DNA from: Chrysomallon squamiferum
Lineage: Eukaryota > Mollusca > Gastropoda > Neomphalida > Peltospiridae
DNA length: 37,500 bases
Direction: 5' to 3'
Assembly: GCA_012295275.1 (NCBI GenBank)
Contig: CM022679.1
Coordinates: 16,588,342-16,625,841, forward strand
Position numbers and translations under genes: made by a program. A model generated the notes under the pieces. It was not told the DNA's origin and made no database searches. It saw only the letters and a list, made by a program, of their open reading frames with translations. Below are positions 10,595-21,396 of the stretch, piece by piece; within the stretch, counting starts at the first letter, position 1; every line of letters starts with the position of its first letter.

Positions 10595-12804
10595 TCTTCT
10601 TTCTACCTGTCATTTGTTTCTCTGTGTGAACATGTAATTTAGTTGTTTCTACCTGTCATTTGTTTCTGTGTGAATGTGTAATTTACTTGTTTCTACCTGT
10701 TGTTTTGTTTCTGTGTGAATGTGTAATTTACTTGTTTCTACCTGTTGTTTTGTTTCTGTGTGTGAATGTGTAATTTACTTGTTTCTACCTGTCGTTTTGT
10801 TTCTGTGTGTGAATGTGTAATTTACTTGTTTCTACCTCTTGTTTTGTTTCTGTGTGTGAATGTGTAATTTACTTCTTTCTACCTGTCGTTTTGTTTCTGT
10901 GTGTGAATGTGTAATTTACTTGTTTCTACCTCTTGTTTTGTTTCTGTGTGTGAATGTGTAATTTACTTGTTTCTACCTGTCATTTTGTTTCTGTGTGTGA
11001 ATGTGTAATTTACTTGTTTCTACCTGTTGTTTTGTTTCTGTGTGTGAATGTGTAATTTACTTGTTTCTACCTGTTGTTTTGTTTCTGTGTGAATGTGTAA
11101 TTTACTTGTTTCTACCTGTTGTTTTGTTTCTGTGTGTGAATGTGTAATTTACTTGTTTCTACCTGTCGTTTTGTTTCTGTGTGTGAATGTGTAATTTACT
11201 TGTTTCTACCTCTTGTTTTGTTTCTGTGTGTTTGTTTCTACCTCTTGTTTTGTTTCTGTGTGTGAATGTGTAATTTACCTCTTGTTTTGTTTCTGTGTGT
11301 GAATGTGTAATTTTTGTTTCTACCTGTTGTTTGTTTTGTGTGTGAATGTGTAATTTACTTGTTTCTACCTGTTGTTTTGTTTCTGTGTGTGAATGTGTAA
11401 TTTACTTGTTTCTACCTGTCATTTGTTTCTGTGTGTGAATGTGTAATTTACTTGTTTCTACCTGTTGTTTGTTTCTGTGTGTGAATGTGTAATTTACTTG
11501 TTTCTACCTGTTGTTTGTTTCTGTGTGTGAATGTGTAATTTACTTCTTTCTACCTGTTGTTTTGTTTCTGTGTGTGAATGTGTAATTTACTTGTTTCTAC
11601 CTGTTGTTTTGTTTGTGTGTGAATGTGTAATTTACTTGTTTCTACCTGTTGTTTTGTTTCTGTGTGTGAATGTGTAATTTACCTGTTTCTACCTGTTGTT
11701 TTGTTTCTGTGTGTGAATGTGTAATTTACTTGTTTCTACCTGTCATTTGTTTCTGTGTGTGAATGTGTTTTTTACCTGTTGTTTGTTTCTGTGTGTGAAT
11801 GTGTAATTTACTTGTTTCTACCTGTCGTTTGTTTCTGTGTGTGAATGTGTAATTTACTTGTTTCTACCTGTTGTTTGTTTCTGTGTGTGAATGTGTAATT
11901 TACTTGTTTCTACCTGTTGTTTGTTTCTGTGTGTGAATGTGTAATTTACTTCTTTCTACCTGTTGTTTTGTTTCTGTGTGTGAATGTGTAATTTACTTGT
12001 TTCTACCTGTTGTTTTGTTTCTGTGTGTGAATGTGTAATTTACTTCTTTCTACCTGTTGTTTTGTTTCTGTGTGTGAATGTGTAATTTACTTCTTTCTAC
12101 CTGTTGTTTTGTTTCTGTGTGTGAATGTGTAATTTACCTGTTTCTACCTGTTGTTTTGTTTCTGTGTGTGAATGTGTAATTTACTTGTTTCTACCTGTCA
12201 TTTGTTTCTGTGTGTGAATGTGTAATTTACCTGTTTCTACCTGTTGTTTTGTTTCTGTGTGTGAATGTGTAATTTGCCTGTTTCTACCTGTTGTTTTGTT
12301 TCTGTGTGTGAATGTGTAATTTGCCTGTTTCTACCTGTTGTTTTGTTTCTGTGTGTGAATGTGTAACCTGTTTCTACCTGTTGTTTTGTTTCTGTGTGTG
12401 AATGTGTAATTTACCTGTTTCTACCTGTTGTTTTGTTTCTGTGTGTGAATGTGTAATTTACCTGTTTCTACCTGTTGTTTTGTTTCTGTGTGTGAATGTG
12501 TAATTTACCTGTTTCTACCTGTTGTTTTGTTTCTGTGTGTGAATGTGTAATTTACTTGTTTCTACCTGTTGTTTTGTTTCTGTGTGTGAATGTGTAATTT
12601 ACTTGTTTCTACCTGTTGTTTTGTTTCTGTGTGTGAATATGTAATTTACTTGTTTCTACCTCTTGTTTTGTTTCTGTGTGTGAATGTGTAATTTACTTGT
12701 TTCTACCTGTTGTTTTGTTTCTGTGTGTGAATGTGTAATTTACTTGTTTCTGTGTGTGAATGTGTAATTTACTTGTTTCTGTGTGTGAATGTGTAATTTA
12801 CCTG
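10595..12804. repeat. 47-bp T/G-rich minisatellite, about 2.2 kb and 45 or more copies
   Basis: Each unit has tttctacctgttgttttg followed by tttctgtgtgtgaatgtg and taatttacttg. Length varies by a few bases through one or two TG steps and TTTT/TTT changes, and some units are truncated (near 11231-11330 and 12740-12800). Variants in the 'ttacttg/ttacctg' and 'gttgtt/gtcgtt/gtcatt' positions cluster in blocks, suggesting repeated local duplication. The + strand of the array from about 10645 appears to contain no AG dinucleotide. Confidence 0.95.
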
Positions 12805-14065
12805 TGAGAAATTACACTGCCTTGTTGAATGTAACTGAGACTTTACTGTGAGAAAATCTAAAACATACAGTTAACATTATTAACATTAAAGTTGTAATCT
12901 AAATTTTAATAAAGTTTTTACTGTTTAGAACATCTAAAATCAATCAATTAATATTATTAGAATTATAACACTGAAATTGTAAATCTAAATTTTAAGTAAG
13001 TTTTTTTCTTTAAGAGATTTAAATCAAGATTAAATATGTTAAAAATAAAGTTTTTACTATTTAAAACATCTAAATGGAAATTAAAATTGCTAAAATTTAG
13101 AAGTTCTCACAGTATAACTGAACCATGCTGATCTGAACAGATAAAACTTTACTTGGTTGCTAATGTCTGGTTGTTTATTCTTATTCTCATGAAGAGAACA
13201 ATCACACACTTACACGCTAACAGACAAATTAAAAAATCATAGAAATGTCTGCATGTTTCACCTTGCATTTTGCAGTCAGATTGCTATAGATGTTTATTTA
13301 TAACTGCATGGTTTTATCGGTAGAATCCAGAGTGTTTATCCTGAGTTGAAGCATCAATGTTTATTGAGCATTAAACATGTCCACAACTGAAGCATACATC
13401 TCTGGTGTATGTTTTATATGCGATTATCAGATACATCATACAAGGGACGTCGTAGGGATATTCTTAGTCTTTATGTTGTTAAAAAATAGGACATTGTTAT
13501 CTGATACCAGTAAATCTTTTGTTAAATTGGTCTTTCTAATTTAAAGACCTTCCCTTCAGTATGGATCTGTTGGTGGTTAATCTTACTAAAACTTTAATTT
13601 CATTGACACTTTTTATTTACTATTTTGTTTGTGTGTGTATATTTAAGTCAGTATGTAAAACTTGGTAATGTTAGATTTATGTTAGATTTATGTAATTTAT
13701 GTAATTTATATAATTTATTACCCATGTGGAAGCTGGAGTAAGTATCAGGCAAAGAGGAAATAGTAAATAAAAAAAAAACAGAATTTTTTAACAATGCTCC
13801 TCTGAAAATCTGATTTAAATCAGTATTTTACTAAATATATAAATTGTAATTTTCAAGCCAGAGATAAAATTGGATATCTATATTATTAATTTTTCCTCCT
13901 GAAATTCTTTTGAAAATATAATAATAATAATTATTATTATTATTGTTATTATTATCAGATAGATAAATAAATAATATTCTTCACATTGTAGTTTATTTTA
14001 AAATTATTATGATTAAAATATTTTTGAACAATGAAATCTTATTTTTTCACATTTGTTAATGTCAG
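12805..14065. other. 3' part of long gene 1 intron
   Basis: AT-rich, with ATT/ATA runs at 13919-13965 and a short 'ttagatttatg' duplication near 13671-13700. The first part (12825-13110) repeats loosely similar phrases around 'aaatctaaat' and 'acatctaaa', a possible decayed tandem repeat. No exon was recognised. Confidence 0.5.
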
Positions 14066-14168
14066 TAGGTGGATTCAGACCTGTACAGCCACCAACTGCA
14101 AAACCACCTGGTCAGAAAAAACCACAGCAGCCATCAATGAGGTGTGGTGGGTGTGACATGCTGGCAAC
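14066..14168 (+). CDS. Gene 1 exon: Pro-rich spacer and first LIM zinc ligands
   Basis: The exon begins after a tandem acceptor cagtag: use of the first AG starts at 14066, of the second at 14069, and both keep frame. The donor is gtaagc (14169). The encoded spacer is rich in Pro, Lys and Gln (GFRPVQPPTAKPPGQKKPQQ) and is followed by MRCGGCDMLA, giving zinc ligands Cys250 and Cys253 of the LIM domain. The exon leaves two bases of a Thr codon. It follows a 4.3-kb intron that contains the 47-bp minisatellite. Confidence 0.9.
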
Positions 14169-14650
14169 GTAAGCACAAACTTCTTCTCACTTGTAGTTTA
14201 AATTTTAAAATAATAACAATAATAAAATGTCAAATCTTTGTTTAAAAATTGTTTAATATTGATATATTTAAAACATTCTTTATTTCTTTTCTTCTTTTTT
14301 TTCTTTCTTTTTTTTTCTTAATTTAATTTTTTTTAAATAAAATAATAATAATTTATATATTTATATATATATAAATTATTACTATTATTACTGTATTTTT
14401 TTTTATTATTAAATTGTATCCAGCTGATAACTGGAATTAACAAAGTTTCAATATGTCACTAAACAGTTAAATTCAGCACAAGTTGTATTACATTTATTAA
14501 AACTTTTGATGAAATACAATGTTTTACAAGTGTAAATCATTGTTCTTAGATTTGTTATAACATTGTGATTAAAAAGTTATATTCAAAATATGAATAGAAA
14601 TTTTGTATCAGACTATGTTAAAAATAAATAAATAATTTATGTATCTGCAG
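14169..14650. other. Gene 1 intron within LIM domain (first)
   Basis: A 482-bp intron, very AT-rich, with T/C runs at 14280-14330 and an ATAT-rich inverted stretch around 14340-14390. Nothing else was recognised. Confidence 0.7.
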
Positions 14651-14736
14651 TGGTGTGATAGTGAGGGCGAAGGGCACCCCATACCATGTGGAATGTTTTA
14701 AATGTACTTCTTGTGGAATGAATCTCAAACAGAAAG
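14651..14736 (+). CDS. Gene 1 exon: core of LIM domain
   Basis: The acceptor is tatctgcag (ends 14650) and the donor gtaaat (14737). The 86-nt exon encodes GVIVRAKGTPYHVECFKCTS and then CGMNLKQK. Ligands His270, Cys273, Cys276 and Cys279 are present, with the spacing C-x2-C-x16-H-x2-C-x2-C-x2-C expected for a LIM domain. The exon leaves one base (G) of a Gly codon that is completed by the next exon. Confidence 0.93.
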
Positions 14737-15022
14737 GTAAATTTATCACCTGAAATGAAGTATTTCTTAAAGATAAAAGATATCAGGTCTTGATCTACCT
14801 TTTGACAAATTAAAAAAAATATATATATAAATTAAATAATAATAATAATAAATAAATAAATTTAAATATTTAAATCCAAATAATTATATCAGATTTTTCA
14901 ATCTAACTTTACATTTAAAATAATCACTTGCAAATAGGTATCGAATAAATTAAGATTGACTGATTTAAGTATAAATATGTATATCATGTATTTAAATATA
15001 TATTTTCATATGTTATTTATAT

Positions 15023-15470
15023 GCATTAATGAAAGTGTGTGACTGTTTCAGGATACTTTGTGATAGATGACAAGTTGTACTGTGAAACATTAATGAAACA
15101 GTGTGACTGTTTCAGGATACTTTGTGATAGATGACAAGTTATAGTGTGAAACATTAATGAAACAGTGTGACTGTTTCAGGATACTTTGTGATAGATGACA
15201 AGTTATACTGTGAAACATTAATGAAAGAGTGTGACTGTTTCAGGATACTTAGTGATAGATGACAAGTTGTCCTGTGAAATACTAATGAAAGAGTGTGACT
15301 GTTTCAGGATACTTTGTGATAGATGACAAGTTGTACTGTGAAATACTAATAAAAGAGGGTGACTGTTTCAGGATACTTTGTGATAGATGACAAGTTGTAT
15401 TGTGAAATACTAATGAAAGAGTGTGACTGTTTCAGGATACTTTGTGATAGATGACAAGTTATACTGTGAA
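15023..15470. repeat. 64-bp tandem repeat of an intron/exon junction, seven exon-start copies
   Basis: The sequence cag|gatactttgtgatagat starts exon-like copies at 15052, 15116, 15180, 15244, 15308, 15372 and 15436, each exactly 64 bases apart. Each unit carries about 35 bases of LIM exon start (to tgtgaaatac) joined to intron sequence (taatgaaagagtgtgactg and tttcag). Only the last copy continues into atacatgcc, which codes the final zinc ligand. Upstream copies carry substitutions that would damage a coding sequence, for example an in-frame TAG in the second copy, so they look non-coding. Confidence 0.96.
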
Positions 15471-15536
15471 ATACATGCCAAGAGAATGGCTCAGGCCCCC
15501 GAATCCAACATGGTCGCCACAGCTGTCTACAGGTAA
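15436..15536 (+). CDS. Gene 1 last exon: end of LIM domain and C-terminus
   Basis: The acceptor is gactgtttcag (ends 15435). The peptide is GYFVIDDKLYCEIHAKRM followed by AQAPESNMVATAVYR and a stop. Cys297 and His300 complete the second zinc finger (C-x17-C-x2-H), so the LIM domain is intact. The stop TAA is at 15534-15536. A good donor (AG|gtaaat, 15533) overlaps the Arg and stop codons. If it is used with the acceptor ending at 16029, the result is again Arg then stop. The exon start is the seventh copy of a 64-bp tandem repeat, and only this copy continues into the CEIH ligand sequence. Confidence 0.9.
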
Positions 15537-15775
15537 ATGCAAAAATGTTAGATTAAAACATTAATTTTTTTATTATTGTTATTTTTAACTACTGAATGAG
15601 GAATAAAAGACTAATGAATATAAATATGAATATACAAATGAATGAAATTTAAGATACATTTCAACACATTTTTAATGAATTGTTGTAGTCTTCCATTTTC
15701 TCTCCTTTTTGTGATAAGGTTTTGTACAAATTGTGAAATAAAAAAAAAAAAAAAAAATAAATAAATAAACAATAG

Positions 15776-15781
15776 AATAAA
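15776..15781 (+). terminator. Candidate poly(A) signal for gene 1
   Basis: AATAAA lies 240 bases after the stop at 15534 and is followed by T/G-rich sequence (gctatggtgctttttc). Other AATAAA hexamers occur nearby at about 15756-15769 and at 17031-17036, the latter followed by a T/G-rich stretch. In DNA this AT-rich such hexamers are common by chance. Confidence 0.3.
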
Positions 15782-16029
15782 GCATTGCTATGGTGCTTTT
15801 TCATTTACAAGAATTTTAATTTTCACACATTAATAGCTTACAGTTATCCTCAAAGACATATTTATCATTATTATACTTCATTATTATCAAAGGTTGGTGT
15901 AGATTAAAGTAAATCACTATTTATTATTATTCCTTTTTTTTTTTTTTTTTGTATTTGTGTTTACTAGTATTACAAGTGATAATGGTTTTAAAAAATGTAT
16001 AATTAGTTACTACTTTGTTTCTTTTTCAG

Positions 16030-16033
16030 ATAA
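16030..16033 (+). CDS. Possible alternative terminal exon start of gene 1 (one base plus stop)
   Basis: A T-rich tract and acceptor (ctttttcag, ends 16029) are followed by A-TAA. Joined to the two bases AG before donor 15533, this gives Arg then stop, the same protein end as reading through. If used, the rest of this exon would be 3' UTR. RNA data would be needed to show that this intron exists. Confidence 0.3.
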
Positions 16034-18473
16034 ATCCACAAAATGTTTACTGTGTGCCATATTCTGTTGTCAGAGTAAACCCAATAGGTGTGAAACATTT
16101 TTTTTCCAGTTCTTGACCTAGTGCTAATCTGACTAGACTAACCCAAATACCGTGGAATGTGTAGTGCTGTGATGTCCTTCCTGGCATAGCCAACATTTCT
16201 CCACAGCAGTTTCCCTTTGAACAGCAGAATCCAGGATACAGGATACTTTACAATTCAGAACATTCTACAAGACAATCAGGATACTACCAAAATGTCAACA
16301 GAATTTTCATGAAATACCAGGTTCCTGCCAAAATACTATTTACTTTACCCAATAGTAGGAGTCTTCACAAAGTTCAGTATCCTACCAAAAATAACCACAG
16401 CATTTTTATTTTAGCTTCTTAATCCTGCCAGAAATACAATGTATATGACTCTAGAATCTCCACAAACTGTTGGAACATTCTCTACTGGGACATATTCACA
16501 GTATAACACAGGATGATGTGTAATAATGAGATATTTACATGACTTCTTTTGAAACCACAAATTTCCACTGTAAATTAATTTAAAGAATTTTCATATGTAA
16601 TTAATTTAAAGAAAAAATCCACAAAAATGAAAAAATAATGTAGTATTGATAAAGTAGGAGCTACTTCTCATATAAGAAACTTGTTATGTTTCATTAGAAA
16701 CAGAAGCAGACTCAGCTCAGTAATAATTCTGTGAGTGTTTTTTCACTTAAGCTCTGTTTATTTGTTACAGAAATGTAACTTGTTACAAAATGTTTTATTA
16801 CATTATGTAGATTACACAACTCAGTGATACAGAAAAACTAACAAATTTATTGTTGTTTTGGATCAGCAAATGATAATTTAATTTATGCACCATAGTCTAC
16901 CATAAAAGACCACCTAATTAACAGCTGCCTCCAAAAAGAAGTCATTAGAGATTCAGTGAAACTGGTGTTTGGTTATCTTCTAAATATTACTTGAAGATAA
17001 ACCACCAAATCTCAACACCACAGATGAAATAATAAACTTTTTGTTTTCATATTAATTATTTTATAATCTAAAGTTTTATTCACTAATAGAAAATGTGACA
17101 GTTATTAAGAAGTATTAGTACCTAGCACTGCCACAGGTACATATTACTGTTTAGGGCAAAGCAATCAAGTTTTTAAATATACATTTAGATATTTGTTATT
17201 TTGACTGATATTTACAAACAATTCATTTTAATATGGGACATGTAAATAATGAACTTTAACATAAATCCTTTCTTTTTCTACTTTTTTTTTTTTAAATTGT
17301 AAAATAACAAATAAGAATTATAAGATTTCTCTAATTCTTATTGAAAAGAAGATTTTAACACAAGATTATTTCATTTTAAGTAAGAACCTGGTTTTGGCCA
17401 TATTAGTCACATTGGTAGATTAATGTATCTGTGTTTAAACCTACAAGATTAAAGATTAATTTTGAATTATCTTTAGCAAAATATCAGAATAAATTGCCTG
17501 AATGGTAACCATATATATAACCAAGAGGGTGAAAGTTTAAGATACATTGACTGATCACTAAAAAAAAATTAATATCCTTTTGTTATGTACAATTTATACA
17601 ATATTAATTATTACAGTTCTTTAGTACATATTAGGACAATGTTTTACATAGTATTTATTTCACATATCAGACAGAATATTTATAAATTATAGGTATGTGA
17701 TTCTTTTCAATTTACAAATGTTTTTTAAATTTCTTTTTTACAAACATTGTATGGCTTTACACATATCTAAACATAGAACATTTATGGTGTTATAACCAAA
17801 TACAATTTTTTCCTTCTTTTACCTTATGCATAATAATATATAAAGCTTATAGGATACTGTACAGGTATATATTTATAGTTAAAAGTACTCATAATGTTTG
17901 TTTATGCATAATACTTGTTATAGTTGTTATTACAGACCTGCAGAGTAGCATTGTCATCTATTTATCATTTTATTTTAGTATGGTTTCTTTAGACATATTA
18001 GCTTTTGATTATTAGGAGGGGCAAATATTGAGGTTTGTATCTTCAGAAACAGATTTCAGCACATATTGTGAAATATTATTATGTACATTACAGATAAAAG
18101 TTTTCTGTTTAACGATTTAAAAAGTGTCTGAACTAGTCTGAACATAGTTATGTTATTAACAGATTTAAAATGACAGCAGATATTTCAAACATCCAAAGTG
18201 AAACTGAAGTAAGTGAAAACATTTTAGGTTTACAAACATTTCAGTGACAGCGTGTCCCACTCTTCCCAGGGTACACAGGAGCCGTCCATTAGCAGTTTTT
18301 GTTACTAAATATAAAATGTCAGACGAAATTAGGTGTTTTTTATGAAAGAGATTAGTTTTGTTTTTGCTTTCATGTTTACTTTACATAGCAGACAGTACTA
18401 GAAAAATTAACAAAAGGACAGCTGCATATGTTTTCATTTTTTTCATGACTGCTTATGTATGATAAAAGGTGCA

Positions 18474-18476
<3 letters not shown>

Positions 18477-18507
<31 letters not shown>
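18477..18507. repeat. (GT)n microsatellite
   Basis: About 14 GT dinucleotides, 70 bases before the 19-bp minisatellite. Confidence 0.95.
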
Positions 18508-18508
<1 letters not shown>

Positions 18509-18576
18509 AGAAAAACAAAAGCAGTGTGTTTTTCAAAATGACTGTTTACATCTGATGACAGAAATGAGTTGTAATC

Positions 18577-19086
18577 TGCTGACTCACACAAACTGCTGTG
18601 TGTTACACAAACTGCTGTGTGTCACACAAACTGCTGTGTGTTACACAAACTGCTGTGTGTCACACAAACTGCTGTGTGTTACACAAACTGCTGTGACTCA
18701 CACAAACTGCTGTGTGTCACACAAACTGCTGTGACTCACACAAACTGCTGTGACTCACACAAACTGCTGTGTGTTACACAAACTGCTGTGACTCACACAA
18801 ACTGCTGTGACTCACACAAACTGCTGTGTGTTACACAAACTGCTGTGTGTTACACAAACTGCTGTGACTCACACAAACTGCTGTGTGTTACACAAACTGC
18901 TGTGTGTTACACAAACTGCTGTGACTCACACAAACTGCTGTGACTCACACAAACTGCTGTGTGTTACACAAACTGCTGTGTGTTACACAAACTGCTGTGT
19001 GTTACACAAACTGCTGTGACTCACACAAACTGCTGTGACTCACACAAACTGCTGTGTGTCACACAAACTGCTGTGTGTTACACAGA
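18577..19086. repeat. 19-bp minisatellite, 27 copies in three variants
   Basis: The unit is cacaaactgctgtg followed by tgtta (T), tgtca (S) or actca (D). Reading along the array the order is D T S T S T D S D D T D D T T D T T D D T T T D D S T: 11 D, 12 T, 4 S. The first D unit reads tgctgactca. D units contain TGACTCA. Open frames across it are repeat artefacts. Confidence 0.95.
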
Positions 19087-19702
19087 TGTGCTTTATTCTT
19101 CACTCACTATTGGATGGCTCCTGGAAAACAACTTACGTGGTGTTTTTGTTAGGTTTATCTCTAACCTCCCCTTATACAGTGCTTCTTCTTGTAGACATTC
19201 TAAGTTTTTTAATGTATAATGTGTGTGGACTGTTAACCTTGTTAATCCTGGAAAGTTGTAGATAGATGTAACTCAAACGTTTTAGACATTTTATAATCCA
19301 CTGTTACATGTTCTGTCGTTTGAAGGTGTATACAAAACCAGCTTAAAATATCTAACAGCAGCTTTGCTTTTGCCTTGTATATTTTCTTTATTTGTTTTGC
19401 TTTTTGGGGTTTATTTTTGTTTTTTCTTTTTCTTCTTTTTTTTACTTTATTTTTTATTTTATTTTATTATTATTATTATTATTATTTAATTTTAATCTAA
19501 TCTTATAAAACCCACTGAATTCTGATGAACTGATTGATTCTGTGTTATGTTTCTATCAGATGAAAAAATTAACACTGTTTACAAAACTAACATAGAGGGC
19601 CAGAATTCTGTCAGTGTTACAAACTGTGTCCACAACGAGCATGCTTGAAGACAGTTTTGATGGAAGCATTATTAAACAATTACCCACATCTACACTGACA
19701 AA

Positions 19703-19738
<36 letters not shown>

Positions 19739-21352
19739 TTAAACATTTTCTGAATTATTATTAAATCTCTTTTTTCAAAAATAAATTTTTGCTGTGTGGT
19801 ATTTTAAAGTTTTACTACACAAATGACAGTGAACACCTTAATTAATATTCTGTCATAGTTTGAACATCAAATAAAATAAAAGTAAAGTATTAATACATGA
19901 CACGTTATGGCTCAGACAGTGCTCTAATGACCGAGGATTTACCAGATGACATCACAGCTGACAGGTTTGCAGGTTTATCCATAGATCCACTAATATCAGT
20001 GAATTTTGAAGTAAAGAGTAATATCCACTAGGGTACATCTCTTTGTTTGCATTCAGTTTTTTAACATACAAAAAGAAATCATTTATGAAACATTTATTGG
20101 TTTTACATAAAGTAACACTTTTTATGTGAGTTGTAGTAATACGTTTAGAGTTTACTGTGCAATATGATACACTGTTTCTCTTATTAACACTTACATCCAT
20201 ATATGTGAATCAAACATAGGATATAAAGAATTCACTGCAGAGTTTAAATAAACAGCAAAGTGTATAGAAACACACCCATGCATGTATATCTGCATTTACA
20301 TTTGACAATAACAGTGTTGAAGAAAAACAACAAATGTACTTACACTGCTTGTTTTCCTATATTTCTCTCATTTTGTACCAATTTTTAAAATATTTATTTT
20401 ACTTTTTAAAATTCCTTTATACTAACCACTTGTTTGTACATGTATGTTTTTGGAATACTAATAAACTTTAATTTATGCATTCATTATCATAGTTAATTAT
20501 GTAAATGTTTTCCATCCAAGGTGTTTGTATTTAAAACATTTTGTTACTTTTATTTCCACTGGTGCTAGTTTCTAATGTGTACTCTTCAGTGATCATACAA
20601 ATAATCTAAATATGTTTTGTTTATTTTTATTGATTTATGTTTTCATGGTGAAGAACCTTTGCTTACAATAAAGTATAATAGTAAAATTAAAATGTCACAA
20701 ACATGCATGTCATCCGACAAATTCTTCTTTTTTTATGATATTATCTTGGATAAAGATAATAACTTTAGAAAAATCTGTTCTTGTTTCGTAATACTATTTT
20801 GTTTGTAGTAAGGTTGAAAAATTCTACAATAATTTTATGAAATACCACAGATTTACAATTCTTTACTCAGTCTGTAATAGATGTTTCTTCATTTCTCTGC
20901 TTGAAATGACATTACAGAAAATCCCAGCCTCTGTGCATTTTCAAAAGCTTGTTATTTTAATTGTCATACTTTATCATTAGTTAAGGTTGTTTGCCAATGA
21001 CAACTAGCATTAGCTTGATGGTATAAATATGTTTAGGTTATTTATATGTACATGAAAAATACACTAACTGTGATGGGTCTGGAAGGAAGGGTTGTTTCAG
21101 CTGATACAGAGTGATGGGTAGTAAGACTGAGAAAAACAAGTATAAGGGTTTGCATGAGTGACACCCTCTAGATCCACCACTGATAAACAGAGCGGTACTC
21201 ACTGTTATATAAGATGGTTGGTTTTCAAAAAAATGTAAAGGGAATAAAAATTGCTTTATCTGAAATCTTTGTTCTTGTTTTTTTATGTTTTTTTTTTTAA
21301 TTGTTTATTAAAGTAATGTGAAATTTTGTTATCATTGTTGTTGCTGTTATTA

Positions 21353-21396
<44 letters not shown>

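Larger units (their letters stand above)
5084..15536 (+). other. Gene 1 model: PDZ-ZM-LIM protein (ALP/Zasp/PDLIM family), 5'-partial
   Basis: Seven exons (5084-5235, 7660-7801, 8637-8815, 9579-9775, 14066-14168, 14651-14736, 15436-15536) join to 960 nt, an exact multiple of three. They encode 319 residues plus a stop with no internal stop. Order: C-terminal PDZ half (residues 1-51), linker (52-122), ZM motif (about 123-148), DUF4749-like linker ending in an SRSF-type segment (to about 223), proline/lysine-rich spacer (224-249), one LIM domain (250-300), short tail (301-319). Adding a first exon like that of gene 2 (37 codons) gives about 356 residues, close to vertebrate ALP proteins with one PDZ and one LIM. 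Members of this family bind alpha-actinin at Z-discs and stress fibres. The first exon is not in the window. Vertebrate or insect orthology cannot be settled by eye. Confidence 0.9.
15537..18476. other. 3' UTR and downstream flank of gene 1, no further gene seen
   Basis: Poly(A) and ATAA runs lie at 15741-15770 and a poly(T) run near 15932-15950. The stretch 16200-16500 is less AT-rich and repeats loosely similar phrases (aggatact, accaaaat, cctgcca), perhaps a decayed repeat. No additional LIM exon (C-x2-C or H-x2-C pattern) was recognised. Confidence 0.5.

Noticed and set aside
10595-12804. CRISPR-like or other spaced repeat array
   Set aside because: Units are contiguous without unique spacers, and the context is an animal intron, so this is a minisatellite.
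15116-15435. Upstream 64-bp copies as extra coding micro-exons adding LIM pieces
   Set aside because: The copies carry damaging changes, including an in-frame TAG in the second. The only donor-like sequence (tgtgaaa) is poor, so inclusion as coding exons is unlikely.
18459-19265. Overlapping frames with repeated HTNCC and LLCVTQTA peptides
   Set aside because: They come from the 19-bp array. The same unit appears in all three frames in turn, as expected for a period not divisible by three without stops.
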